A DNA stretch of 64,000 nt from an uncultured Algibacter sp. (GTDB taxonomy: Bacteria > Bacteroidota > Bacteroidia > Flavobacteriales > Flavobacteriaceae). The notes under the pieces were generated by a model that worked only from the letters and a program-made list of their open reading frames with translations, was not told where the DNA came from and did no database searches. This document shows positions 17,121 to 25,628 of this stretch, piece by piece. Each line of letters begins with the position of its first letter. The first letter of the stretch is position 1. Where the stretch lies: NCBI GenBank assembly GCA_947502405.1, contig CANMZT010000013.1, forward strand, positions 62,001 through 126,000. Reading direction: 5' to 3'. A program made the position numbers and the translations under genes.

Positions 17121-17501
17121 CTACTGTACTGTAAGGGTATATTGCGGTGTTGGATTTAATGGGCAGAAATACACATATTCTCCTTTTGCTAAAGTTGTAG
17201 GTTTAGTTTTTTGCGTTTCTCCATCCTTAACTACTTGTGTTACATAAGCTGTTTGTATATGGTTTTCTGGCTTACTAGCGTCATCTCCTTTTTTAACTAA
17301 CACTAGGCCAACTTTTTCTGCTGCATGGTTATTTGCTACTTCAAACACATAAGTCCCTTCACTTACAGTTAATGCTTTTTGAACAAACTCTCCTTTGGTT
17401 TGCTCTAAAGAAATTGTTTTTACCGATGCCATGGCATCCTGTGCATTTGAGTTGAATGTAAATGCTAATACTACTACTAAAATTGAAATTACTTTTTTCA
17501 T
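17121..17501 (-). CDS. Secreted cupredoxin-like protein
   Basis: The 126-residue protein has a signal peptide (MKKVISILVVVLAFTFNSNA, cleaved near residue 20) and a beta-sandwich of cupredoxin type. The strands YVFEVANNHAAEKVGLVLVKK and LAKGEYVYFCPLNPTPQYTLTV resemble the copper-site loops of plastocyanin-like domains. There is one His in the first loop and one Cys in the last, but the usual His and Met that follow the Cys (C-x2-4-H-x-M) are absent. The copper site may therefore be incomplete, and the fold may serve another purpose. It lies 75 bases downstream of the AhpD-like gene and is probably in the same operon, ending at a strong terminator. Confidence 0.72.
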   Translation of the reverse strand: MKKVISILVVVLAFTFNSNAQDAMASVKTISLEQTKGEFVQKALTVSEGTYVFEVANNHAAEKVGLVLVKKGDDASKPENHIQTAYVTQVVKDGETQKTKPTTLAKGEYVYFCPLNPTPQYTLTVQ

Positions 17502-17576
17502 TGTTTTTAATTTTTGTGAGCATTGTTGCTCAGATTTATTGATTTGATTATTACTATTTACTTAATTATTAATTTT

Positions 17577-18125
17577 TTATACTGTTGCAGCTTGTAATGG
17601 TTGTGCTACTGGAAAATCTACTGGTACTTGCGTTGTACTGTGTACGTAATTTGAAATTGTTTTATCGCCTACCAAAGAAATGGTATCGATTAAATTTCCT
17701 TTTGAATATCCTGCATTAAAGTAGTTTTCTAAAACAGCTTCATCGGTTCTACCTCTATTTTCTGTAATGTTTCTAGCTAATCTTGCTAAAGCATCTAGTT
17801 TATTATCAAATGATGCTTCTCCAGCTCTTAACTCTAAAATTTGTTCGTCTGTAAATCCATTCATTTTACCTATTGCCGTATGTGCAGACAAACAATAGAT
17901 ACAATTATTTACTTGACTTACTGCTAAGTTTACAACCTCTTTCTCTTTAGCTGATAGCGATGTTTTTGCATTAGCAAAATTTAAATAGTTTTCTAAAGCT
18001 GTATCACTATTTGCATAGGTTGCATATAAGTTTGGTACAAACCCTAAAGCTTTGTTTAAATTATCGAAAATAGCTTGGTTATTTTCGCTAACTTCTTCTC
18101 TTGTTGGTACATTAAATGTGCTCAT
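17577..18125 (-). CDS. Carboxymuconolactone decarboxylase / AhpD-like family protein
   Basis: This 182-residue all-helical protein has the CMD/AhpD redox motif NNCIYCLSAHTAIGK (CxxC followed by His three residues later). Such proteins act as alkylhydroperoxidase-type thiol reductants; the N-terminal part FDNLNKALGFVPNLYATYA fits the uncharacterised peroxidase-related subgroup. The gene has its own operator-like region (18183-18249) that matches the one upstream of the 58-aa ORF, and the adjacent AraC regulator probably controls it. It precedes the secreted cupredoxin-like gene. Confidence 0.88.
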   Translation of the reverse strand: MSTFNVPTREEVSENNQAIFDNLNKALGFVPNLYATYANSDTALENYLNFANAKTSLSAKEKEVVNLAVSQVNNCIYCLSAHTAIGKMNGFTDEQILELRAGEASFDNKLDALARLARNITENRGRTDEAVLENYFNAGYSKGNLIDTISLVGDKTISNYVHSTTQVPVDFPVAQPLQAATV

Positions 18126-18182
18126 AATTTTAATTTTTTAATTGTTTTTTATTTTAAATTTTCTTGTTTGTAATTCTTGGTA

Positions 18183-18190
18183 CAAAGGTG
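18183..18190 (-). promoter_or_regulatory. -7-like box CACCTTTG of the AhpD-like operon
   Basis: On the minus strand CACCTTTG is followed by TACC. It occupies the same position relative to the upstream operator as the full TACCTTTG box at 18452-18459 (51 bases). Confidence 0.5.
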
Positions 18191-18214
18191 CAACCATTAT
18201 AAAGGGTACACCAT

Positions 18215-18249
18215 GTTGTTTATTCCTTTTAGATTGTCAATTTTTCCCT
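18215..18249 (-). promoter_or_regulatory. AraC-type operator, copy 2
   Basis: On the minus strand AGGGAAAAATTGACAA begins at 18249 and a second half-site AAGGAATAAACAAC begins 21 bases on. The same arrangement and distance to the -7 box occur at 18484-18518. It overlaps the stop codon of the 58-aa ORF. Confidence 0.55.
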
Positions 18250-18425
18250 TACTGATTTAAACCTATTGTATTTGAAGAAATATATGGTCTTTCTGTATCA
18301 CAATAGAAATCTGAAATATGATTTTGCTCGCAATGTGTTTTTGGAGAAATAGTGTTTAATACTTCTTTTCTTTTTCCTCTGAATATTTCAATTAAATTGA
18401 ATATTGATATGTGTTTTAAATTCAT
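18249..18425 (-). CDS. Small hypothetical protein (58 aa) in the AraC-controlled group
   Basis: The ORF has ATG at 18425 and TAA at 18249-18251. The product starts MNLKHISIFNLIEIFRGKRK and ends in a polar tail with two Cys residues (HCEQNHISDFYCDTE). I recognise no family. Support for it being real comes from context: a full TACCTTTG -7 box at 18452-18459 and an operator copy upstream match those of the AhpD-like gene downstream. It could instead be a leader or a transcribed spacer. Confidence 0.5.
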   Translation of the reverse strand: MNLKHISIFNLIEIFRGKRKEVLNTISPKTHCEQNHISDFYCDTERPYISSNTIGLNQ

Positions 18426-18451
18426 AACTTTGTTGTTTTAATTGTTCGGTA

Positions 18452-18459
18452 CAAAGGTA
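18452..18459 (-). promoter_or_regulatory. Promoter of the 58-aa ORF, -7 box TACCTTTG
   Basis: TACCTTTG on the minus strand lies 27 bases upstream of the ATG at 18425. A TTTG 18 bases further upstream can serve as the -33 element. Confidence 0.6.
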
Positions 18460-18483
18460 TATTAGGAATACGTGTTGCAAAAT

Positions 18484-18518
18484 GGTAAGATTGCCTTAGT
18501 ACTTGTCAATTTTTCCCT
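18484..18518 (-). promoter_or_regulatory. AraC-type operator, copy 1
   Basis: Half-sites AGGGAAAAATTGAC (from 18518) and AAGGCAATCTTACC (from 18497) are 21 bp apart, which is two helical turns. The 16-mer (+ strand TTGTCAATTTTTCCCT at 18503) is identical in copy 2 at 18234. Confidence 0.55.
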
Positions 18519-18635
18519 AATCAGTTTTTGACACTATATTCAACATGAATTCTTACTGTAATTAAAATAAAGAAGCGTTTTTTAGAGTATGAGTATTACA
18601 CTTCTTGGAGGGGAAACACTCATTTCCTGAAAAAA

Positions 18636-19478
18636 TTAAGTAGCAGTTTTAAGTTGTTTCTTAAAGTCTGAAGGAGATAAAGCTGTGTGTTTTTTGAATA
18701 ACCTGCTTAAATGTGAAGCATCTTCGAAACCAACCTCATAAGCAATTTCCTTTGCTGTTTTATCTGTGTAGATTAATAAACGTTTTGCCTCAAGTATAAT
18801 ACGCTCATGAATAATTTGCAATGGACTTGTATTTAATTTCGAAAACGTATTGGATAAGGTTTTTGGAGATTTAAAAAGTTTATCTGCGTAAAAAGATACG
18901 CTATGCTCTGTTTTAAAATGAGATTCTACCAGCATATTAAATTCACGTAACAAGTCTATTTTAGTATTCTTTACAGTTTCTACAAAACCTTCTTTGGATT
19001 TTAATAAACGTGTGCTTATAATAATGAAACGTGCCATGAGCATACGTAGCATTTCAGCTTGAATGGTATCTTTAGTTTCAAATTCATCTAAAAACACCTC
19101 GTGCAAAATATTTAGTTTTCTGTGTTCTTTATCATCTAACTCTATAATAGGAATATGCACATTTCCAAAAAACAGCAAACCTGCACAACTTACTTCTTGA
19201 TCATGATCTTTAATACAATAAAACTCTCTATTAAATTGATAAACTATCAAATCTTTACCTGAGATGAATTGAAAATACTGAACAACCGTTAATGCAAGAA
19301 TACTGTTTGGAGCAATAGTATAAGGTATACTATCTACAACTATTTGTGCTTCAGAACTAGTTGTTCTAATAAACGTATAAAGCTCTGGTTGTTTCGAATT
19401 TTTATAAGGTTCTAGAAGTTCTTCATCTCCTAATTTTAAAACAGCATTTGTAGAAAACTCTGTAAATGTTTTTTGCAT
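18636..19478 (-). CDS. AraC-family transcriptional regulator
   Basis: The 280-residue regulator has an N-terminal cupin-like sensor (about residues 30-130, including IVVDSIPYTIAPNSILALT) and a C-terminal pair of helix-turn-helix motifs. The second HTH reads TAKEIAYEVGFEDASHLSRLFKKHTALSPSDFKK. It is related to the CRP-domain-like AraC regulators common in Flavobacteria. It lies directly upstream of two promoters that share a two-half-site operator, so it is the likely activator of the 58-aa ORF and of the AhpD-like / cupredoxin operon. The effector is unknown. Confidence 0.9.
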   Translation of the reverse strand: MQKTFTEFSTNAVLKLGDEELLEPYKNSKQPELYTFIRTTSSEAQIVVDSIPYTIAPNSILALTVVQYFQFISGKDLIVYQFNREFYCIKDHDQEVSCAGLLFFGNVHIPIIELDDKEHRKLNILHEVFLDEFETKDTIQAEMLRMLMARFIIISTRLLKSKEGFVETVKNTKIDLLREFNMLVESHFKTEHSVSFYADKLFKSPKTLSNTFSKLNTSPLQIIHERIILEAKRLLIYTDKTAKEIAYEVGFEDASHLSRLFKKHTALSPSDFKKQLKTAT

Positions 19479-19565
19479 GCAGGTTTAGTCTATAACATTT
19501 AAAAATCATTACAAATATGACTATAATTTCAAACAAAAAACACATCGAGAGTAATAAAAAGGCAT

Positions 19566-19595
19566 AAAAAAACTCACTTCCATAAGAAAGTGAGC
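19566..19595 (-). terminator. Terminator of the OmpA-family gene
   Basis: The stem CTCACTT / AAGTGAG around a CATAAG-containing loop is followed on the minus strand by seven T residues. Confidence 0.85.
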
Positions 19596-19625
19596 TTTAG
19601 TTTATGTAGTAAAGTATCTTGGATT

Positions 19626-20330
19626 TTACTCTCCTGCCTGCTTCTTAGCCTCATCAATCATTTTTTCATTAGGCAGAATAACTATGTTTACACGTCTGTT
19701 ATGCGCTCTACCTTCAGCAGTACTATTATCATGCTTTGGTTGTGTTTCTCCAAACCAATTTGTGGTTAATCTACTGCCGCTTATACCGCTGTTTGTTAAA
19801 TAATTAGTTACAGCATAAGCTCTGTCTTTAGATAAAGACATATTATAATCAGCATCTCCAGTGCTATCTGTGTGTCCAACTACTAAAATATTAGTATCAG
19901 AGTACTCTTTAAATACGCCAATAAGTTTATTTAAGGATTCTTGAGATTTTGAATTGATATTTGATTTATTGGTTGCGAAATACACGCCACTACCTTCATC
20001 AAATGTTACTACTATACCATCATCTACACGCTCGACCTGTGCACCTGGAATTTCTTCTTCTATTTCTTGAGCTTGTTTGTCCATCTTGTTTCCAATTAGA
20101 ACACCTGCTGTTCCTCCAATAACTCCTCCAATAACAGCGCCTAATTCACCGTTACCTCCCTTGCCAACATTGTTTCCTATAATAGCTCCTAAAATAGCGC
20201 CTCCAGTTGTACCAATAACTGCTCCTTTTTGTTTATTATTTGCGTTTTGAACCGCTTTACAATTAAAAAGGGTAACTACCAGTAATAGGCTCAAAAAAAA
20301 TGTCGTTGCTTTTTTTATATATGTTTTCAT
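19626..20330 (-). CDS. OmpA-family lipoprotein with glycine-zipper region (YiaD-like)
   Basis: The 234-residue outer-membrane lipoprotein begins with MKTYIKKATTFFLSLLLVVT and a Cys at about residue 25. A glycine-zipper segment (roughly 38-85, rich in GAIIGNNVGKGGNG and GGVIGGTAGVLIG) comes next. The C-terminal OmpA domain includes VYFATNKSNINSKSQESLN, ILVVGHTDSTGDADYNMSLS and the peptidoglycan-binding AHNRRVNIVI. It should anchor the outer membrane to peptidoglycan. It lies 45 bases downstream of another lipoprotein gene and is likely in its operon, which a good terminator closes. Confidence 0.92.
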   Translation of the reverse strand: MKTYIKKATTFFLSLLLVVTLFNCKAVQNANNKQKGAVIGTTGGAILGAIIGNNVGKGGNGELGAVIGGVIGGTAGVLIGNKMDKQAQEIEEEIPGAQVERVDDGIVVTFDEGSGVYFATNKSNINSKSQESLNKLIGVFKEYSDTNILVVGHTDSTGDADYNMSLSKDRAYAVTNYLTNSGISGSRLTTNWFGETQPKHDNSTAEGRAHNRRVNIVILPNEKMIDEAKKQAGE

Positions 20331-20375
20331 GTCTTGTCTTTATAAATTAATTGATTATTAAGTTTTAAATATGAT

Positions 20376-20849
20376 TTATTGAAGCTTACTGAAATTCATA
20401 CTTATAGTAAATGGTGCTCCATCAACAGAAACTGTTTGTTGCCATTGCATTAAAGTGTCAGATAAAGATGTTAGTTTTAATCTGAAACCTTGATTTGTTT
20501 CTGATTTTCCTTTTGCATCAGTAGGCTTTAATAAAAAGTCATAAAGCCCTGTTGCTTCATCAATTTCCTGAATAGTAAAAATAAAATTGCGTTCCCCTGT
20601 TTCACACGTAGAGCCTTCAATTGAATAGACACCTGTATTATTGTTTGGAATAAATTTCCATGTACTATTTTCAAAACATGCTTTAGATGCGTCGTTTAAC
20701 AATTTTACATTATATGTTCCTGCTTTATCATAAGTAATACTGTTAAGTTGCCAATCGCCTTTTATAACTTTTTTTGATGTTCTTACCGTTTTAGAACTTC
20801 CACAAGCCATAAGACTAAGTGTAAGCATTATTAAAACTATTTTCTTCAT
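20376..20849 (-). CDS. Lipocalin-like lipoprotein
   Basis: The 157-residue protein has a signal peptide ending in the lipobox LMAC (Cys at residue 16). The remainder is a small beta-barrel of the lipocalin-like kind seen in Bacteroidetes: GDWQLNSITYDKAG near the start, then STWKFIPNNNTGVYSIEGS, then LTSLSDTLMQWQQTV. The ligand is unknown. It is the first gene of a probable two-gene unit with the OmpA lipoprotein. Confidence 0.72.
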   Translation of the reverse strand: MKKIVLIMLTLSLMACGSSKTVRTSKKVIKGDWQLNSITYDKAGTYNVKLLNDASKACFENSTWKFIPNNNTGVYSIEGSTCETGERNFIFTIQEIDEATGLYDFLLKPTDAKGKSETNQGFRLKLTSLSDTLMQWQQTVSVDGAPFTISMNFSKLQ

Positions 20850-21242
20850 AAATTAAATTTTTGTTGGTTAAAAATGAGACACATATATTAAAATATGTCA
20901 CATTTTATGGATTCGTTTAATTATAATTACGACTAAACAGATGATTTAGATTATAATTTATCCAAAACTACAAAGGTCTTTCGATTACAATTGATGCTTA
21001 TAATTAAAAAATTGATTGATATAGAATTTGTATTACATAATTAAATTCTAGTTATCTTGTTGTTAACAAACCTCTTATACAAATAAAAAAACACCATACA
21101 CTTTTTCTGTCTTTTTCATATTACACATTATCCTTTCTCAAGAAAAAAAGTATGGAGCTAATTAATGTGTTTGGTAAACGTGTTGGCTCTTTTATCAACT
21201 AATAAAAGCCTTAAAAAGTTTGTATTTCAGAATTAAATAGGC
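20850..21242. other. Gene-free stretch (393 bases)
   Basis: This AT-rich intergenic region lies between metG (which ends here) and the lipocalin-like gene (which starts here). I see no tRNA, no ORF above 20 codons and no dispersed repeat. A GACCTTTG on the minus strand near 20970 is a weak -7 candidate for the lipoprotein operon, and 21185-21210 can form a hairpin (GGCTcTTTTAT...ATAAAAGCC) just past metG, without a T run. Confidence 0.5.
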
Positions 21243-23309
21243 TTAACTTATCTGCAATCCATTCCCAACTTTAGCATCATCAGGATTAACAAACACCAAT
21301 TTACCATCAGGAGTTTCAGTCATTAAAATCATCCCTTGGCTTTCAACACCGCGTAATGCTCTAGGTGCAAGGTTTACCAAAACAGTAACTTTCTTTCCAA
21401 TAACTTCATCTGCAGTAAAACTTTCAGCGATACCAGAAACAATGGTTCTTGTGTCAATTCCTGTGTCTACTTTAAGTTTCAACAACTTTTTAGTTTTTGG
21501 CATTTTTTCAGCTTCTAGAATAGTGCCTACACGAATATCTAATTTGGTGAAATCTTCAAATGTAATGGTGTCTTTTTGAGGCTCTACAGTTGCATTGGCT
21601 ATCTCGTTGGCCTTTTTACTAGCCTCTAATTTGTCGAGCTGTTTTTGAATGGTTTCGTCTTCAATTTTCGAGAATAACAATTCTGCTTTCCCTATTTGAT
21701 GATTAGCTGGAAGTAACTCTTTTTTTGTTGAAACTTCATTCCAAGACGTCTCGACTGCGCTCGACGTGATGTTTAATATGTTTTTCAACTTAGTAGACGT
21801 AAACGGCAAAAACGGTTCGCTTAAAGTTGCTAAAGCACTAGCTATTTGAAGTGCCACATACATAATTGTTTTTGTGCGATCTTCATCTACTTTAATCACT
21901 TTCCAAGGTTCTGCATCGGCTAAATACTTATTTCCTAAACGTGCTAAATTCATAAGTTCTTGACCCGCTTCTCTAAATCGGTAACGCTCTATAGAACTTG
22001 CAATAACATCTGGATAAGCTTTTACTGCAGCTAAAGTTTCTTCATCAACGTCGTTAAAATCAGAAGGTTTTGGAACAATCCCTTCGTAATATTTATTGGT
22101 TAAAACTACTACACGGTTTATAAAATTTCCGAAAATAGCAACCAACTCATTATTATTTCTGGCTTGAAAATCTTTCCAAGTAAAATCGTTATCCTTAGTT
22201 TCTGGTGCATTGGCGTTTAATGCATAGCGTAATACATCTTGCTGACCTGGGAAATCTTCTAAATACTCAGGTAACCATACTGCCCAATTTTTTGAGGTTG
22301 ATAATTTATTACCTTCTAAATTTAAAAACTCATTGGCTGGCACGTTTTCTGGCAAAATATAGCTTCCTTCAGCCTTTAACATAGATGGAAATATAATACA
22401 ATGAAATACTATGTTATCCTTTCCTATAAAATGCACCAATTTGGTGTCTTTATCTTTCCAATAAGATTCCCAATCTTTTCCTTCTCGTGCAGCCCATTCT
22501 TTGGTAGATGAGATATATCCAATGGGCGCATCAAACCAAACATAAAGCACTTTACCTTCGCCGCCCTCAGCTGGCACAGGAATACCCCAATCTAGATCTC
22601 TTGTAACTGCTCTTGGACGTAAACCGTCATCAATCCAAGATTTTACTTGCCCATAAACATTCGGTTTCCAGTCTTTTTTATGACCTTCTAAAATCCATTC
22701 TTTTAAAAAGGCTTCGTGTTTATCTAAAGGTAAAAACCAGTGTTTTGTTTTCTTTAAAGTAGGCACATTTCCTGTAATTGCAGACTTGGGATTTATCAAG
22801 TCTGTAGCATTCAAACTAGTACCACAGTTCTCACATTGATCGCCATAAGCTTCTTCATTACCACATTTTGGACAGGTACCAATCACGAATCTATCTGCTA
22901 AAAACTGATTTGCCTCTTCATCATACAGTTGCTCAGTCGTTTCTTCTATAAATTCGCCCTTAGCATCTAAAGTTTTAAAAAACTCTGATGCCGTGTCATG
23001 ATGAATTGGTGCAGAAGTTCTTGAATAATTATCATAAGTAATCCCAAAATCTTCAAACGATTTTTTAATAATTGCATGATATTTATCTACAATATCTTGA
23101 GGTGAAACCCCTTCGTTTTTCGCTTTTATAGTAATAGGTACACCATGTTCATCACTTCCACCAATAAATGCCACATCGTTTCCTGTTAAACGTAAATAAC
23201 GTGCGTAAATATCGGCAGGCACGTAAACCCCTGCTAAGTGTCCAATATGAATAGGACCGTTTGTATAAGGAAGTGCGGTTGTAATGGTATATCTTTTAGG
23301 TTTGCTCAT
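21243..23309 (-). CDS. metG: Methionyl-tRNA synthetase
   Basis: The 688-residue class I synthetase charges tRNA-Met. It shows the HIGH region [12 protein letters not shown], a four-Cys zinc knuckle ([17 protein letters not shown], about residues 145-165) and the KMSKS equivalent KLSTSK. It also has the anticodon-binding helices and a C-terminal EMAP-II/Trbp111 tRNA-binding domain ([14 protein letters not shown]). Length is normal for the dimeric type. Residues about 513-520 ([11 protein letters not shown] region) are encoded by a dispersed palindrome and lie in the linker before the C-terminal domain. Upstream lies an inverted pair of the same repeat family. Confidence 0.96.
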   Translation of the reverse strand: MSKPKRYTITTALPYTNGPIHIGHLAGVYVPADIYARYLRLTGNDVAFIGGSDEHGVPITIKAKNEGVSPQDIVDKYHAIIKKSFEDFGITYDNYSRTSAPIHHDTASEFFKTLDAKGEFIEETTEQLYDEEANQFLADRFVIGTCPKCGNEEAYGDQCENCGTSLNATDLINPKSAITGNVPTLKKTKHWFLPLDKHEAFLKEWILEGHKKDWKPNVYGQVKSWIDDGLRPRAVTRDLDWGIPVPAEGGEGKVLYVWFDAPIGYISSTKEWAAREGKDWESYWKDKDTKLVHFIGKDNIVFHCIIFPSMLKAEGSYILPENVPANEFLNLEGNKLSTSKNWAVWLPEYLEDFPGQQDVLRYALNANAPETKDNDFTWKDFQARNNNELVAIFGNFINRVVVLTNKYYEGIVPKPSDFNDVDEETLAAVKAYPDVIASSIERYRFREAGQELMNLARLGNKYLADAEPWKVIKVDEDRTKTIMYVALQIASALATLSEPFLPFTSTKLKNILNITSSAVETSWNEVSTKKELLPANHQIGKAELLFSKIEDETIQKQLDKLEASKKANEIANATVEPQKDTITFEDFTKLDIRVGTILEAEKMPKTKKLLKLKVDTGIDTRTIVSGIAESFTADEVIGKKVTVLVNLAPRALRGVESQGMILMTETPDGKLVFVNPDDAKVGNGLQIS
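21747..21770. repeat. Dispersed palindrome inserted in frame within metG
   Basis: On the minus strand the core reads GTCGAGCGCAGTCGAGAC. The same core occurs as an inverted pair just upstream of metG (23324-23349 and 23371-23397) and, degenerate, at 35649-35675. The reading frame of metG is kept. Confidence 0.75.
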
Positions 23310-23323
23310 TTTATAACTCTAAT

Positions 23324-23397
23324 GTCAGGTCGAGCGCAGTCGAGACCTTTCTTTCTAAAACTAAAACTTAAACCTCTCGACTGCGCTCGAGGGGACA
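23324..23397. repeat. Inverted pair of the GTCGAGCGCAGTCGAGAC repeat
   Basis: Copy 1 (23324-23349) and copy 2 (23371-23397) face each other about 20 bases apart, between metG and the LD-carboxypeptidase gene. They can form a long hairpin upstream of both genes. Confidence 0.8.
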
Positions 23398-23477
23398 ATT
23401 TAGTAAAGTATTTTGAAGCCGTAAAAGTACACAATTTGCTGGCTTTTTTGAAAAAAATTACATCTATTAAAAATATG

Positions 23478-23497
23478 ATCCCGCTTTTCAGCGGGAT
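23478..23497. repeat. Hairpin ATCCCGC...GCGGGAT
   Basis: A 7- to 8-bp inverted repeat with a short T-rich loop, related to the REP-like arms seen elsewhere. It lies in the metG / LD-carboxypeptidase intergenic region and has no T run suited to a terminator. Confidence 0.5.
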
Positions 23498-23574
23498 TAG
23501 TTCAACTTACAATTTACAGTTCGCCTTATGGCTTCTATAAATTGAGTTTCACTAAAAAAATGTACATTTACATT

Positions 23575-24594
23575 ATGCAGAAAAGCCTACTCATTTTAAG
23601 CCTGTTTTGTGTTGCTTTATTCACAGGAATAAAAGACACCTTAGCACAAAATACAGCTACTGAAAAACAAGATAAAACTTTGAAGAAACCACCTTACTTA
23701 AAAACTGGCGATACCGTTGCTATTGTAGCGCCTTCAGGAATATTAAAAAACAGAAATGATGAAGTACAACAGGCCCAAGCACTTTTAAAACGTTGGGGGT
23801 TAGTTTCGATTGTAGGAAAACATGTTTTTAGTAAAGCAAATCATTTTGCAGGAACAGATGATGAGCGTTGTGAAGATTTCCAAAACGCTCTTGACGACCC
23901 AAAAATTAGTGCTATTTGGTGTGCTCGTGGTGGCTACGGTACTGTTAGAATTTTAGATAAATTAGATTACTCAAAATTTAAGCAAAACCCCAAATGGGTT
24001 ATTGGATATTCTGATATTACGGCACTTCATAATCAAATACATAACCAAGGTGTTGAAAGTTTACATGCCATAATGTGTGTAAGTTTACCCAAAGATGAAT
24101 CAGAAATTGAGGCTAGTATTTCCACATTTAAAAACACCATTTTCGGGAAACCTTTAAGTTATACGTTAGAAGGTTCAAACTATAATAAAACAGGAACTAC
24201 TTCAGGGCAATTAGTAGGTGGTAATTTAACCATGCTTCACACGATGCTAGGTTCTAAAACCAGTGTTGATGTTTCTGAAAAAATATTATTTATTGAAGAA
24301 ATTGGCGAATACAAATATCACATCGATAGGATGTTGCAAAGTTTAAAACGCGCAGGTTATTTTGATAATTGCAAGGGTGTTATTGTTGGTGATATGACCA
24401 AACTTAGAAAAAACACCACGCTTTGGGGCACTTCAATAGAACAATTAGTTTTGGATGCTTTATTAGAATACGATTTCCCGATTGCATTTAATATGCCTGC
24501 AGGACATGAAAAAGACAACAGAGCATTAATTCTAGGAAGAAGTATCGATTTACGGGTTAATAAAAACAAATCTACCGTCACCTTTAGTGAATAA
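23575..24594 (+). CDS. Murein LD-carboxypeptidase (peptidase family S66)
   Basis: The 339-residue exported protein starts with a signal peptide (MQKSLLILSLFCVALFTGI, cleaved after about residue 25 at LAQ). Family S66 motifs are present: ARGGYGTVRILDKLDY, VIGYSDITALH with the nucleophile Ser, FIEEIGEYKYHIDRML with the catalytic Glu, and NMPAGHEKDN with the His. Members cleave the L,D-bond of tetrapeptide stems in peptidoglycan recycling; an exported form acts in the periplasm. I chose ATG at 23575 because it gives a clean signal peptide. In-frame starts at 23560 (ATG) and 23542 (TTG) are possible. Confidence 0.88.
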   Translation: MQKSLLILSLFCVALFTGIKDTLAQNTATEKQDKTLKKPPYLKTGDTVAIVAPSGILKNRNDEVQQAQALLKRWGLVSIVGKHVFSKANHFAGTDDERCEDFQNALDDPKISAIWCARGGYGTVRILDKLDYSKFKQNPKWVIGYSDITALHNQIHNQGVESLHAIMCVSLPKDESEIEASISTFKNTIFGKPLSYTLEGSNYNKTGTTSGQLVGGNLTMLHTMLGSKTSVDVSEKILFIEEIGEYKYHIDRMLQSLKRAGYFDNCKGVIVGDMTKLRKNTTLWGTSIEQLVLDALLEYDFPIAFNMPAGHEKDNRALILGRSIDLRVNKNKSTVTFSE

Positions 24595-24787
24595 ACCACA
24601 CATATAAACGACTAAAAAAGTGGGGTATTCCTTGATATACCTGTGTTTTTCATCGAATTAACAACTCGCTTTGTGGGACAACTTGTTTATTTAACGGTCA
24701 TAAGGTTACAATCAGCTAATATTTTTACGATTTATTAGAATAAGTAATAACCTTGTACTGCTTATAACAAATTTAAACCCAAATATT

Positions 24788-25042
24788 ATGATTAAAAAAT
24801 TACAATCCCTAATGGCAGCTGCTGTTATTTTATTTTCTATTAGCATGAGTGCTGATACCATAAAAAACTCAAACTTAAATTTGAACAATCCTGATATCCG
24901 TAAATGTTTATTGGATGCTACAAAAACTGAAGGTTGGAAACTATCTTCTGTTTACCTTAATGCTAACAATAAGTTAGTTATGATTTTTGATAAAGGTGAT
25001 GACACAAAAATTTACACAAGTAAAGAAGTGTTTTCAAACTAA
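24788..25042 (+). CDS. Small secreted protein (84 aa)
   Basis: The product has a signal peptide (MIKKLQSLMAAAVILFSISM, cleaved near residue 22) and a mature part of about 60 residues containing RKCLLDATKTEGWKLSSVYL and NKLVMIFDKGDD. I recognise no named family. It stands alone between a 193-base gap and a strong bidirectional terminator, so it is probably a single-gene transcript. The gap upstream (24595-24787) holds no other gene. Confidence 0.65.
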   Translation: MIKKLQSLMAAAVILFSISMSADTIKNSNLNLNNPDIRKCLLDATKTEGWKLSSVYLNANNKLVMIFDKGDDTKIYTSKEVFSN

Positions 25043-25060
25043 ATAATACGTTTTTAAAGT

Positions 25061-25096
25061 AAAAAGCCAACTAAACATTGTTTAGTTGGCTTTTTT
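25061..25096. terminator. Bidirectional terminator
   Basis: The stem AAAAAGCCAACTAAAC / GTTTAGTTGGCTTTTT serves the 84-aa gene on the plus strand and the DUF1569 gene on the minus strand. Confidence 0.9.
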
Positions 25097-25114
25097 ATTT
25101 TTTCCGTTAATTCG

Positions 25115-25567
25115 TTAAACTCCAAATTGCGTTAAATGATGGTCTAAATGTTTATAAAACATGTTATTCCATTCTTGTTTTGTAAGCTTACCAAAAGAAT
25201 GCGATTCTTTTCCATCAAAATAATCTTCACCTAAACTTTGTGCCTTTTTTAAATAGTCCGTTAACCGCGCTTTTTCTTCTACAAAATTTCTAGCATTAGT
25301 AATTAAAAACTGAGGTGCTGTTCTACTATTTTTCTTATAAGGCTTATTACCTACGACCGTATTTTTTACAAATAACTTTAACATAAATTTTGTAAACCCA
25401 TTCGGTTTTTTGTGTTTATCATCAAAAGCCATTTCGTAAGTGACATTGCAATGGGCCAACATTTGGTCAGAACTCATTTTTCCCCAAAGCGGTCTTGTTG
25501 TTGGCGAAAGTTTATTAATTCTATCTATTACTGCTTCAGTTTCTTTTGAGTCGAAGATATTTTTCAT
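25115..25567 (-). CDS. DUF1569 / DinB-like protein
   Basis: The 150-residue protein belongs to the DinB-like four-helix-bundle group. LWGKMSSDQMLAHCNVTYEMA near residue 28 and FYKHLDHHLTQFGV at the end supply the His residues of a metal site. The family is frequent in Flavobacteria and has no proven function; DinB-like proteins include bacillithiol- and mycothiol-dependent enzymes. No neighbouring gene points to a substrate, though a bacilliredoxin gene lies about 1 kb away. Confidence 0.82.
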   Translation of the reverse strand: MKNIFDSKETEAVIDRINKLSPTTRPLWGKMSSDQMLAHCNVTYEMAFDDKHKKPNGFTKFMLKLFVKNTVVGNKPYKKNSRTAPQFLITNARNFVEEKARLTDYLKKAQSLGEDYFDGKESHSFGKLTKQEWNNMFYKHLDHHLTQFGV

Positions 25568-25628
25568 GATTTTAGATTGATGAATTTTACTCCTCGCAAT
25601 TTATTTATTTTATTTTTACTTTGAAAAT

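Noticed and set aside
23238-23540. Open frame of 100 codons across the 5' end of metG and the inverted repeats.
   Set aside because: It overlaps metG in antisense and its translation is mostly repeat sequence.
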